DNA from: an uncultured Roseburia sp. | GTDB taxonomy: Bacteria > Bacillota > Clostridia > Lachnospirales > Lachnospiraceae | Reading direction: 5' to 3' | DNA: 64,000 nucleotides | Assembly (NCBI GenBank): GCA_910587865.1 | Contig: CAJUNX010000004.1 | Coordinates: forward strand, 73,166 to 137,165 | In this document: in pieces, positions 40,633 through 49,194 of the stretch | How positions within the stretch are numbered: the first letter of the stretch is position 1 | How the letters are laid out: every line of letters starts with the position of its first letter | Notes under the pieces: model-generated | The model's input: only the letters and a program-made list of their open reading frames with translations | What the model was told of the DNA's origin: nothing | Databases searched by the model: none | Position numbers and translations under genes: made by a program

Positions 40633-42312
40633 ATGGCAAGAACCGTTGGCATCGGCATACAGAGTTTTGAAAAGATAATTACAAACAACTATTTTTATAT
40701 TGACAAAACCAGTTTCATAAAAGAATGGTGGAACGCCGGTGATGACGTGACCCTGATCACACGCCCGAGGCGGTTTGGCAAGACCCTGTGCATGAATATG
40801 CTGGAATGTTTTTTCTCAGCCACATACAGCGGTCAGAGCCGGCTCTTTGAACATCTGAATATTTGGAAGGAAGAATCTTATCACCAGCTTCAGGGCTCCT
40901 TTCCGGTGATCAGCCTCTCTTTTGCCAATGTAAAGGAAACGGATTTTGAACATACCAGGAAACGGATCTCCCAGGTAATTTCCGAACTGTACATGAACAA
41001 TTATTTCCTTTTGGAAAGCGACAGACTGTCTTCACCGGAAAAAGAATCGTTCCGTGAAAACATGAACGGTACCGATCCTGCCATGTCGTTACATCTGCTG
41101 TCCAGATTTCTCTTTCGGCATTATGGAAAAAAAGTCATCATCCTGCTGGATGAGTACGACACACCTCTTCAGGAGGCGTATGTTTACGGATACTGGCGTG
41201 AGCTGACGGAATTCATCCGAACCCTGTTTCACGCCACGTTTAAGACCAATCCATATCTGGACCGCGCAATTATGACAGGCATCACGCGTGTGAGTAAAGA
41301 GTCGATCTTTTCTGACCTAAACCACCTGGAGGTCGTGACGACCACCTCAGAAAAATACGCAGACAGCTTCGGTTTTACCGAAGAAGAGGTATGTGAAGCG
41401 CTGCGGGAATACGGCTTGTACGAGGATCGCGATCGGTTAAAGGACTGGTACGACGGTTTTACCTTCGGCAGCAGACGCGATATCTACAACCCCTGGTCCA
41501 TCATAAATTATCTGGATAAAAAGCGGTTCGCCGCATACTGGGCCAACACCAGCAGCAACAGTCTCGCTGACAGGCTGATCCGGGAAGGAAGTCCCGAGAT
41601 CAAAATGATCATGGATGATCTCTTAAACGGCAGACATCTCTTCTGTGAGATTGACGAACAGATCATATTTGTCCAGCTCGGACAGGATGAAAATGCCATC
41701 TGGAGTCTGCTGCTGGCAAGCGGTTATCTGAGAGTAGAACATTATTTTCTGAATGATGAAACCGGAGAGGAAACCTATGAACTGGCTCTGACAAACAAGG
41801 AAGTAGCTGTCATGTTTCGGAAAATGATCCGGAAATGGTTTGCCGGCTCCGCCTCCGTCTATAATAATTTTATCAAAGCCATGCTGGCAGGGGATGTCAA
41901 GGCCATGAATGTCTATATGAACAATGTTGCTCTGGCGACCTTCAGCTTTTTTGACAGCGGAATGCACCCTTCGGAAACGGCTGAACCGGAACGATTTTAT
42001 CACGGATTTGTACTCGGACTGGCCGTAGAGCTCACCGGCCGCTACGCGATCACCTCCAACCGCGAGAGTGGATTCGGGCGGTACGATGTCATGCTCGAAC
42101 CGCTTGAAGCAGAAGATCCGGCTATTATCCTGGAATTCAAGGTGCGGGAATCTGACAGCGAAACTTCTTTGGCGGAGACTGCCGATGAGGCGCTTGAGCA
42201 GATCCGCCGTCAGAATTACAGGGCCTCTCTAGAGGCAAAGGGAATTGATGCCGCACGGATCCATGCCTATGGATTCGCATTTGAAGGAAAACAGGTACTG
42301 ATCCGGCGCTGA
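40633..42312 (+). CDS. AAA-ATPase-like / PD-(D/E)XK nuclease family protein (copy 2)
   Basis: The 559-residue protein has the same layout as the gene at 4049: YFYIDKTSFI (20-29), degenerate Walker A RPRRFGKT (44-51), Walker B-like VIILLDEYD, and the sensor-like MTGITRVSKESIFSDLNHLE. A C-terminal nuclease-like GFGRYDVML precedes IILEFKV with the ExK residues. The two copies are clearly homologous but diverged. The start at 40633 has CAGGAG upstream and a consensus promoter; a longer in-frame extension to 40444 precedes that promoter and is rejected. It sits in the decayed junction before the polysaccharide locus, which fits an accessory gene. The family's function is not established. Confidence 0.88.
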   Translation: MARTVGIGIQSFEKIITNNYFYIDKTSFIKEWWNAGDDVTLITRPRRFGKTLCMNMLECFFSATYSGQSRLFEHLNIWKEESYHQLQGSFPVISLSFANVKETDFEHTRKRISQVISELYMNNYFLLESDRLSSPEKESFRENMNGTDPAMSLHLLSRFLFRHYGKKVIILLDEYDTPLQEAYVYGYWRELTEFIRTLFHATFKTNPYLDRAIMTGITRVSKESIFSDLNHLEVVTTTSEKYADSFGFTEEEVCEALREYGLYEDRDRLKDWYDGFTFGSRRDIYNPWSIINYLDKKRFAAYWANTSSNSLADRLIREGSPEIKMIMDDLLNGRHLFCEIDEQIIFVQLGQDENAIWSLLLASGYLRVEHYFLNDETGEETYELALTNKEVAVMFRKMIRKWFAGSASVYNNFIKAMLAGDVKAMNVYMNNVALATFSFFDSGMHPSETAEPERFYHGFVLGLAVELTGRYAITSNRESGFGRYDVMLEPLEAEDPAIILEFKVRESDSETSLAETADEALEQIRRQNYRASLEAKGIDAARIHAYGFAFEGKQVLIRR

Positions 42313-42822
42313 CAAATCACAAACGGTCAGGCTGTGACTGGCCGTGAAAAGCCACTGTCTGGCAGCTTCGTCATACCCCCTGCGTTTCAGGCCGAACCCA
42401 GGCAGATAAGGCTCAGGCAAATTCCTTTTATCCTTCCAGGTACACGGAAAAACGTATATTCTGTCAATAAGAGACGTTCTGTTTCATACAGGGTAATAAA
42501 GATTTTTTAGCACAAATCAGACCTTTTCAGAGGCAGCAGGATCCTGAATTGACGATTTAATATACTATGAACAAAAAAACGAAAAGAAATAAGGCAGATT
42601 ATGTATTGCGCAGAATCGTTGATCTGTATGGATGATCTTCTTTGCATATTTGCAGTCAATGAATGATTTGTTTTTTCTGATAACGGGCAGCATATGACCG
42701 CAAAAAACGATGCTGCCCTGTCTGAATGTAATCAGTCGGATATGGTAGCTTTAGTTAAAAATTACTGTGATACATGTAGAAGAAGACCCCCGTACAGATA
42801 CTATTTATTTCTTTATCTGTAT
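42313..42822. other. Intergenic junction, no gene seen
   Basis: This 510-bp, mostly AT-rich gap lies between the plus-strand nuclease gene and the 3' end of the minus-strand polysaccharide operon. I see no coding frame. Two hairpins are present: GGGCAGCAT/ATGCTGCCC (42685-42718) and ACAGATA/TATCTGT (42794-42820). The second lies just past the wecB stop but lacks a proper T-run, so the operon's terminator is uncertain. Confidence 0.6.
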
Positions 42823-43977
42823 TCATATATGTGATACTGCATCGCCTATTCGATTTTGAGAAAAATGGATAAACGCATCACATCTTCCCTTCTCTATCAC
42901 ATCCGCAATCCGCACACTGGCATTCCCATCTCCATAAGGATTCGATGCATGCGCCATTTTCTGATATTCGGCCGGATGATCAAGCAATGTGGTAAACGCG
43001 TCATATATCACTTCTTCGTCTGTCCCCACAAGCCGCAGTGTTCCAGCTTTGATCCCTTCCGGCCGTTCTGTCGTATCCCGCATCACCAGTACAGGTTTCC
43101 CCAGTGACGGAGCCTCCTCCTGAATACCGCCGGAATCCGTGAGAATCAGATATGACCGCGACAGGAAATTATGAAAATCAAGAACGTCCAGCGGTTCGAT
43201 CAGATGAATGCGCGAGTCATCCCCGAAAATCTCATGTGCGACAGACCGGACAAGCGGATTCAGATGGATCGGATAGATTGCTTTCACATCGTCATGCTCG
43301 TCCAAAACGCGCTTAATGGCGCGAAACATCTGCTGCATGGGAACACCAAGATTTTCGCGTCTGTGAGCTGTGATAAGAATCATGCGTGATCCCTGTGCCC
43401 ACAGCAGTTCCGGATGGCTGTAGTCCTCTCTTACTGTTGTTTTCAATGCGTCGATCGCCGTATTTCCTGTAACAAAAATGGATTTTTCGTCTTTTCCCTC
43501 CCGGATCAGATTCTCTTTTGAACTGTCGGTCGGTGCAAAATTGAGAGATGACACGATACTTACTGCCTGGCGATTAAATTCTTCTGGAAATGGAGAATGA
43601 ATATTGTAAGTTCTAAGGCCTGCCTCGACATGACCAACCGGAATATTCAGATAAAATGCTGCGAGAGATGTGGCGAATGTTGTTGTGGTATCACCATGTA
43701 CCAGTACAAGCGACGGCTTTACCGTCTCTAAAATTGTTTTCATTCCCCGAAGCACTTCGGTTGTGATATCAAACAATGTCTGTTTCTCTTTCATAATGGA
43801 AAGATCATAGTCGGGCACAACCTGGAATGTCTCAAGAACCTGATCCAGCATGGAACGGTGCTGGCCTGTTACACAGACAAGGGTTTTTATCGATGGCCGT
43901 GATTGTAATTCTTTCACCAGCGGACACATTTTAATCGCCTCCGGGCGTGTGCCAAAGACAAGCATTACTGTTTTCAT
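42823..43977 (-). CDS. wecB: UDP-N-acetylglucosamine 2-epimerase (non-hydrolysing)
   Basis: The 384-residue enzyme interconverts UDP-GlcNAc and UDP-ManNAc. It shows the family blocks FGTRPEAIKMCPLV (8-21), TGQH, HGDTTTTFA, HVEAGLRTYN, TAHRRENLG and the UDP-binding TDSGGIQEEAPSLGKPVLVM followed by RPEG. Length is normal. TAGGAGAAGCTGAA precedes the start. With the WecC-like dehydrogenase at 57713 it would supply UDP-ManNAcA. It is the last gene of the minus-strand polysaccharide operon. The terminal residues (after ADVIEKG) are variable in this family. Confidence 0.95.
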   Translation of the reverse strand: MKTVMLVFGTRPEAIKMCPLVKELQSRPSIKTLVCVTGQHRSMLDQVLETFQVVPDYDLSIMKEKQTLFDITTEVLRGMKTILETVKPSLVLVHGDTTTTFATSLAAFYLNIPVGHVEAGLRTYNIHSPFPEEFNRQAVSIVSSLNFAPTDSSKENLIREGKDEKSIFVTGNTAIDALKTTVREDYSHPELLWAQGSRMILITAHRRENLGVPMQQMFRAIKRVLDEHDDVKAIYPIHLNPLVRSVAHEIFGDDSRIHLIEPLDVLDFHNFLSRSYLILTDSGGIQEEAPSLGKPVLVMRDTTERPEGIKAGTLRLVGTDEEVIYDAFTTLLDHPAEYQKMAHASNPYGDGNASVRIADVIEKGRCDAFIHFSQNRIGDAVSHI

Positions 43978-43988
43978 TTCAGCTTCTC

Positions 43989-45896
43989 CTATGCTATATA
44001 CTCTTTATACCACATTGCCAAATTGTATAAATACCACATTTTGTTTTTGGAAATTCCCTTCTCAACCATTTCTAAAACATAATTCTGATTTAACAATCCT
44101 GTTTCACTTATAAAATGCAGGACTTCCTGTTTCATTTCATCTGCCAGCCCGTTCATAAACACATTGTATACTGGCGTGGCAAATCCACTCTTTTTTCGAT
44201 CTATCACTTCATCTGGAATCACACTCCGGACTGCTTCTTTCAGAATATATTTTGTAATATTTCCTTTTATCTTCATATGTTGTGGTATTCCCATCGATAA
44301 TTCAACCAGCTTATGGTCCAGGAAAGGAACACGGCTCTCCAGGCTCACTCCCATTGACATTTTATCTACACGCATCAGCAAAAGTTCCGGCAGTCTGTGA
44401 CATAAATCCACATATCCCATCCAGGTCAGATCAGATTTTTCTCCTGATGAATTACAAAACCGTTTATAAGCAGGCTCTATCGCCTCAAAAGATGTATATG
44501 TACCAATCCTGCGATTCAGTTTCGGAGAAATAAGCATTCTTTTTTCATATTCATAAAATGCTTCGGCTCCACTCCAAAATACCGGCTGATCTTTTAAATT
44601 CCTTCTGATCACTTCAGATCGTATGCTATTTGCATACTTTCCCCGATACAATTGATCCATAACCGATTTTTTAATAATCTTCGGTATCGGACCTCTCAGC
44701 ACTTTCGAGCTCTTAATAAAACGCAGCCAGTTGGGATATCCGCAAAACAATTCATCAGCGCCCTCCCCAACCTGTCCGACAATAACACCATTCTCCCTGG
44801 CTAACCTGGCTACATAATAGCTTGATGCACAGGTCGGATCCGCGATCGGTTCATCCTGCAGACGAATGATTTCAGGAACAACATCTAACCATTCCTCCTT
44901 TGTGATAAACTTCTCAAAATATTCTGCCCCACAAAAATCTGCCATCTGCCTTGCATATGCATTCTCATTTTCAACACATTCGTTCCCTTCCCACTGATAA
45001 CCAATACAAAACGTTTTTACTTTTGTACTGGTATTTTGGGCAAATAATGCGGCGTTTGTAGACGAATCAATCCCGCCGGACAAAAAAACGCCTACCGGAA
45101 CATCCGCCTCTTTTCGTAAATCTACCGCCATCTGAAGTTCCTGAATAATCCTGTTCTTTATTTCCTGCTCAGAGGCATCTTCCAACCCGGTCTGTATATG
45201 ATCCAGAATTTCATAATACTGATTTACATAAATATTCTTTTTCTTATCACAGGTCAGCCACGACGCCGGTCTGAGCTTATAGATGCCTTCAAATAATGTT
45301 TTCTCACCCGGAGCGCACAAAAATGAAAGATAGTCATATAATGCCTTTTCATTTATAACGGGTTTATGGCTCAAAAGAGGAAGCAATGCCTTAATTTCTG
45401 ATGCAAAAACCAGTGTATTCTCATCGAATGTATAATATAATGGCTTAATCCCCATACGATCCCGAATTAAAATCATCTTTTCTTTCCGTGCATCCCATAT
45501 TGCGATTGCAAACATTCCACGAAATTTATCGAGACAGTCAAGCCCCCACTGCTCATATGCATGTACAACCACTTCTGTATCCGAATGGTCCGTTTTCCAA
45601 ACATACTGACCTGTTTTTTCAAGCTCTGCGCGGATCTCTCTATGGTTGTAAATTTCTCCATTAAAAACCACCTGTATTCTGCCATTATCACTGCTCATTG
45701 GCTGATTCGCGTCCTCTGACAGATCAATAATCGACAATCTTCTATGTCCCAGTCCGCACATACCGTCTTCCGATACCCATGCGCCCTCTCCATCCGGACC
45801 TCTGTGTATCATCTTATTATTCATTATCTGAATCTGCTTAACGGAATATTGTTTTGCAGAATTTTCAGTCTTAAGGAACCCACATATACCGCACAT
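43989..45896 (-). CDS. asnB: Asparagine synthase (glutamine-hydrolysing) family protein
   Basis: The 635-residue protein has an N-terminal class II glutaminase domain (Cys2 nucleophile, MCGICGF; RGPDGEG; FNGEIYNHREIR) and a C-terminal synthetase domain with the PP-loop SGGIDSS and GEGADELFCGYPNW. Such AsnB/WbpS-type proteins in polysaccharide loci often convert uronic-acid carboxylates to amides instead of making free asparagine. Since ManNAcA genes lie in the same operon, amidation of a sugar acid is a reasonable inference. A separate asnA exists at 17680. GGGAGAAG precedes the start. It lies 11 bp upstream of wecB. Confidence 0.92.
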   Translation of the reverse strand: MCGICGFLKTENSAKQYSVKQIQIMNNKMIHRGPDGEGAWVSEDGMCGLGHRRLSIIDLSEDANQPMSSDNGRIQVVFNGEIYNHREIRAELEKTGQYVWKTDHSDTEVVVHAYEQWGLDCLDKFRGMFAIAIWDARKEKMILIRDRMGIKPLYYTFDENTLVFASEIKALLPLLSHKPVINEKALYDYLSFLCAPGEKTLFEGIYKLRPASWLTCDKKKNIYVNQYYEILDHIQTGLEDASEQEIKNRIIQELQMAVDLRKEADVPVGVFLSGGIDSSTNAALFAQNTSTKVKTFCIGYQWEGNECVENENAYARQMADFCGAEYFEKFITKEEWLDVVPEIIRLQDEPIADPTCASSYYVARLARENGVIVGQVGEGADELFCGYPNWLRFIKSSKVLRGPIPKIIKKSVMDQLYRGKYANSIRSEVIRRNLKDQPVFWSGAEAFYEYEKRMLISPKLNRRIGTYTSFEAIEPAYKRFCNSSGEKSDLTWMGYVDLCHRLPELLLMRVDKMSMGVSLESRVPFLDHKLVELSMGIPQHMKIKGNITKYILKEAVRSVIPDEVIDRKKSGFATPVYNVFMNGLADEMKQEVLHFISETGLLNQNYVLEMVEKGISKNKMWYLYNLAMWYKEYIA

Positions 45897-45929
45897 TATT
45901 ACTTCTCCCTGAATTATGAATCAAAATTC

Positions 45930-47006
45930 TCACCCTTCATTTACGCCAAAAATAATATCCCATTCCCTTTTAAAATTCTTATCAGAACATAAATATCCTA
46001 TAACTTTCCTATTCATTTGTATTTGTTCTTCTGTTAAAGGCATAGAAAAATCTTCATCCTTCATACTACTTAAATCATAAAGACAAACTCCCTTACTTTT
46101 TAAGTAGCCCAAAATTCCATTTCCGTCATCCAAAAAAACCTTTTTTCCTAGATACAAAAGATACAAAATATTTCCAGCTCCATTTTGTCTTTGAGCCGGA
46201 AATACAGCTGCACGAATATCTGACAGCAATTCCACATATTCTTCCTGTGACATCCAATCTAATATGGGTTTAAATCTGTTTCCAAACTGTTCTTGTCCAG
46301 CACGTAAAACATCCCTCACATAATTATCATTTCCACCATAAGATAGTATACTGATCACTTCACCCTGATATCCGCTTTTTGCAATTCTCTCAAATGTTTC
46401 AATATGTCTTATCCATGGAATCGCAGTATGACCCACGAGAATACTATTACTACTCTGCTTACTTCTTTGAACTAATTCATCGTCAGGCATAGGATAAGAA
46501 TAAAATGCTACCACTCCTTTAGCACTTGATTTATATGCATCAAGCGCATACTCATAATCGCTGGGAATAATTGAAATTATATATTTCAAATTTCCAATGA
46601 TTCGCTTTCTGCAAAACCTTTTTACGCGTCTTTTTATCATCAATCCTTTTATCTTCAATTCATTTTCGTACTCAGTTACCAAATCCTCTCCCCATATATA
46701 CCAGGAAAAATGCTTTTTCATTCGCACTGATAAAAAAGCAATTAGAAGCATTGCTGATTTATTAAAATACAAAGATTGAAGATAAACATGTTTTACTTTA
46801 TGTGCAAGTCCCCAAATAATTTTAAGCTCTTTTCTGCCTATATTAAGAACTTTTATTCCCCTAACAAGGAAATCGTATTCAGATGGGTTCTTACAATTAT
46901 ATATAATAAAAAAATGTTCCTGTGGGTTATAAAGCTTATTTATTCTATTGATATAATCTACTGCATACTGTGATGCAAGCATAATATGTAAAAATTTAAT
47001 TTCCAT
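45930..47006 (-). CDS. WecF-like TDP-Fuc4NAc glycosyltransferase (GT56 family)
   Basis: The 358-residue protein resembles TDP-N-acetylfucosamine:lipid II N-acetylfucosaminyltransferase. Matching segments are FSWYIWGEDLVTEYE (WecF: HIWGADLY), ILVGHTAIPWIRHIE (WecF: ILVGNSGDRSNEHI), ISILSYGGNDNYVRDVLRAG and AAVFPAQRQNGAGNILYLL. By family it transfers Fuc4NAc from the TDP sugar to an undecaprenyl-linked acceptor at the cytoplasmic face. The WecE-type aminotransferase at 51977 provides the matching precursor. The ATG has AAGGAGATTTT upstream. The call rests on motifs read by eye; a related TDP-4-amino-sugar donor is possible. Confidence 0.75.
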   Translation of the reverse strand: MEIKFLHIMLASQYAVDYINRINKLYNPQEHFFIIYNCKNPSEYDFLVRGIKVLNIGRKELKIIWGLAHKVKHVYLQSLYFNKSAMLLIAFLSVRMKKHFSWYIWGEDLVTEYENELKIKGLMIKRRVKRFCRKRIIGNLKYIISIIPSDYEYALDAYKSSAKGVVAFYSYPMPDDELVQRSKQSSNSILVGHTAIPWIRHIETFERIAKSGYQGEVISILSYGGNDNYVRDVLRAGQEQFGNRFKPILDWMSQEEYVELLSDIRAAVFPAQRQNGAGNILYLLYLGKKVFLDDGNGILGYLKSKGVCLYDLSSMKDEDFSMPLTEEQIQMNRKVIGYLCSDKNFKREWDIIFGVNEG

Positions 47007-47058
47007 AAAATCTCCTTTTTCTTATTCCTTCGATCTTAATTTCTTTACATAAACATGA

Positions 47059-47556
47059 TCATGTCATGTATTGCTCTGTTATAATCCACTCGATAAATTC
47101 TCTTACTGCACCATTACCGCCGGCATGCTTACATATATATTGCGAATTTCGCTTCACTTCCACTACTGCATCAGATGGACATCCTGCTAACTCTGAAATA
47201 TTCATCCCCGAAATATCAAGAAGATCATCCCCAATGTATGCACTTCCTGCTATCTTATGATCAGCCGTTATCTTTAGTCCCAAACGGCGCGCGATTTCCA
47301 GCATTTTTTCTTTCTTTTTTGTACATTCCTGATGGACTTCTTTTATCCCTAATTCATCGCATCGTATTTCCGTCATTTTTGATTTACGTCCGGTTATAAT
47401 CACCGGAATAATTCCGAACCTGGGAAGCAGCTCTTTTATAGCATATCCATCCTTGATATCAAAGACTTTCACAGCCTCTCCATTTTCACCCATATATATC
47501 TTTCCATCCGTCAGGGTTCCGTCTACATCCATTACAAGCATTCGTGTTTTTATCAT
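47059..47556 (-). CDS. KdsC-type HAD phosphatase
   Basis: The 165-residue HAD enzyme has motif I DVDGTLTDGK (about 9-18, catalytic Asp pair), motif II in ITGRKS, the basic motif (KKKEK) and motif IV GDDLLD. It matches the KDO-8-phosphate phosphatase/NeuA-C subfamily, which removes phosphate from ulosonate phosphates and forms tetramers. KDO itself is unexpected in a Gram-positive, so a related ulosonate phosphate made by the neighbouring aldolase is the inferred substrate. The Met at 47556 is chosen because AGCAGGT sits at better spacing than for the ATG two codons upstream. It lies next to the split ThDP enzyme. Confidence 0.88.
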   Translation of the reverse strand: MIKTRMLVMDVDGTLTDGKIYMGENGEAVKVFDIKDGYAIKELLPRFGIIPVIITGRKSKMTEIRCDELGIKEVHQECTKKKEKMLEIARRLGLKITADHKIAGSAYIGDDLLDISGMNISELAGCPSDAVVEVKRNSQYICKHAGGNGAVREFIEWIITEQYMT

Positions 47557-47582
47557 ATTCATACCTGCTTTTTTAACAGTTG

Positions 47583-48707
47583 TTATTTTATTCCTTTTCC
47601 ATCCAGGATAGCTTTTACTTTACCCATAATGCTTTCTTCAAGCAAAGGCTTCATTTCCCTGTCATTCCAGTTCATTTTGGGAAGAAGCGTTGTGGCTTCA
47701 GGGATCAGAATATTAATCAGACATGGCTCAGCATCATGAATCCACTCATAACAGTCATGAATCTGTTCCAGCCCCTCCAGCGTTCTTGCTTTTATTCCAT
47801 ATGCCTCTGCTATTTTCTCAAAATCAGGAACCTGATATCCGCTTTCCTCTGTCGTGGTCAGCATCCGATGCTGACAGGAACCTGCCTGAATTTCAGCTAT
47901 TTTTCCAAGAGCCCTGTTATTTATAACAAAAATTTTGACCGGCAGCTGTTCACCAGCCAGAACCTGAATTTCCTGAATATTCATCTGAAGTCCGCCGTCA
48001 CCTGTAATGCAGTAAACGGTTTTCTTCTTCTCTGCGATGCAGGCGCCGATCGCATAAGGAAGACCGCAGCCCATTGAACCGTAGCTGCCGCCAATAAGAA
48101 TCCTTCCCTCCTGTCCCTTCAGTGTCAGCGACTGCGCAGACCAGCACTGTGCCTGGCCGATATCAACCGCTACAACAGGGTTTTCAGGCAGAAGACCGGA
48201 TATCTTCTCTATGCACAGATTTCCCAAATCCTTATCATAAGGTTCCAGCAGCTTCTTCGCTTCAAAACATGCCTTATTCCACTCCTCATACACCGGAATC
48301 TCTTCGTCAAGCAGTCTCTGGAGAAACTCTTTTGCATCGATAAGATATTTTTCCTCATCCGTCTTGATATCCCTGCCAAGTTCATACGGATCGATATCCG
48401 CCCGGATCAGGGAGGCATCTGGCGCAAAGTATTCTTTCTTATTGCCGATCTGCCTTAGTCCCAGTCTGGCTCCGATACTGATCATCAGATCGCACTGCGA
48501 AACTATCATATTGGCCACGCGGTTACCATAAACTCCAATGAAGCCGATCTTATCCCTGTCCTGCATGAGATCCACGGCATTCATTGTCGTCAGCACCGGA
48601 ATCCTCGTCTTCTGGTAAAAGGCGTGAAGAACTTCCGCAGCTCCTGCTTCTCTTACCCCGTTACCGGCAATCACAACCGGCTTTCTGGATGTTGAACGGA
48701 AAATCAA
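47583..48707 (-). CDS. ThDP-dependent enzyme, C-terminal fragment (middle and PP domains)
   Basis: This 374-codon open frame encodes the central domain (KPVVIAGNGVREAGAAEVLH) and ThDP-pyrophosphate domain (GSYGSMGCGLPYAIGA, ITGDGGLQMNIQEIQVL with the GDG...N cofactor motif) of an acetolactate-synthase-like enzyme. It has no ATG; the first possible start is a TTG at 48707, with GGGAGGTG eight bases upstream, inside the preceding frame. The N-terminal half is in another frame at 48661-49194. The inter-domain linker of about 35-40 residues usual in the family is missing at the junction. A deletion plus frameshift has probably split one gene. Two-subunit function by re-initiation cannot be excluded. 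Confidence 0.8.
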   Translation of the reverse strand: MIFRSTSRKPVVIAGNGVREAGAAEVLHAFYQKTRIPVLTTMNAVDLMQDRDKIGFIGVYGNRVANMIVSQCDLMISIGARLGLRQIGNKKEYFAPDASLIRADIDPYELGRDIKTDEEKYLIDAKEFLQRLLDEEIPVYEEWNKACFEAKKLLEPYDKDLGNLCIEKISGLLPENPVVAVDIGQAQCWSAQSLTLKGQEGRILIGGSYGSMGCGLPYAIGACIAEKKKTVYCITGDGGLQMNIQEIQVLAGEQLPVKIFVINNRALGKIAEIQAGSCQHRMLTTTEESGYQVPDFEKIAEAYGIKARTLEGLEQIHDCYEWIHDAEPCLINILIPEATTLLPKMNWNDREMKPLLEESIMGKVKAILDGKGIK

Positions 48708-49194
48708 TGATCACACCTCCCTTCCTGCCAATCACTGCAAGATTGTATGCCCGTGAAACTATCTCAGGGAACTTTTCAGGATCAGATGGAGTGACTGACA
48801 GCTTGGTGATATATCTTGTCATTGATACAATATCCATCTCCTGAAAACCATTCTGCCTGACTCCTGAATATCCTTTCAGTTCATTCGTCGGAACATTTCC
48901 GCAGATGCCCATGACGGGAATCCCGTCAAACCATGCATCCGCCAGTCCCCCGAATGCATTCACCGCCCCGGGACCTGATGTTGTGAAATAAACTCCCAGA
49001 CTTCCACTGATACGTGCGTAACCATTTGCCGCAAAAGCACAGCCCTGTTCGTTGTAACAGACATGTGTGTTTATTTCTTTTTTCCTTTTATATAAAGCAT
49101 CAATAAACGGGACGATATATCCGCCCGAAAAACCGAAGACATCTGTAACACCTTTTTTTATCAGGTAGTCCACCAAATAATCGGCGCAGTTCAT
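48661..49194 (-). CDS. ThDP-dependent enzyme, N-terminal fragment (PYR domain)
   Basis: The 177-residue frame is the PYR domain of an acetolactate-synthase-like enzyme. FGFSGGYIVPFIDAL, the catalytic Glu in NEQGCAFAANGYAR, TTSGPGAVNAFGGLADAW and the domain-end strand GGVIIDFPFNIQ are visible. It then runs out of frame (KAGCDCR) to a stop at 48661. The protein is intact up to that point, and GGAGAAAAAG precedes an ATG that overlaps the aldolase stop codon by one base. It would need the C-terminal half at 47583-48707 to form an active site. It belongs to the putative CMP-ulosonate cassette, and the reaction is unknown. Confidence 0.8.
   Translation of the reverse strand: MNCADYLVDYLIKKGVTDVFGFSGGYIVPFIDALYKRKKEINTHVCYNEQGCAFAANGYARISGSLGVYFTTSGPGAVNAFGGLADAWFDGIPVMGICGNVPTNELKGYSGVRQNGFQEMDIVSMTRYITKLSVTPSDPEKFPEIVSRAYNLAVIGRKGGVIIDFPFNIQKAGCDCR

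Noticed and set aside
47583..49194. Calling the split ThDP gene a normal acetolactate synthase (ilvB)
   Set aside because: No ilv genes are nearby, the gene is interrupted, and its neighbours are polysaccharide genes, so a branched-chain amino-acid role is not supported.
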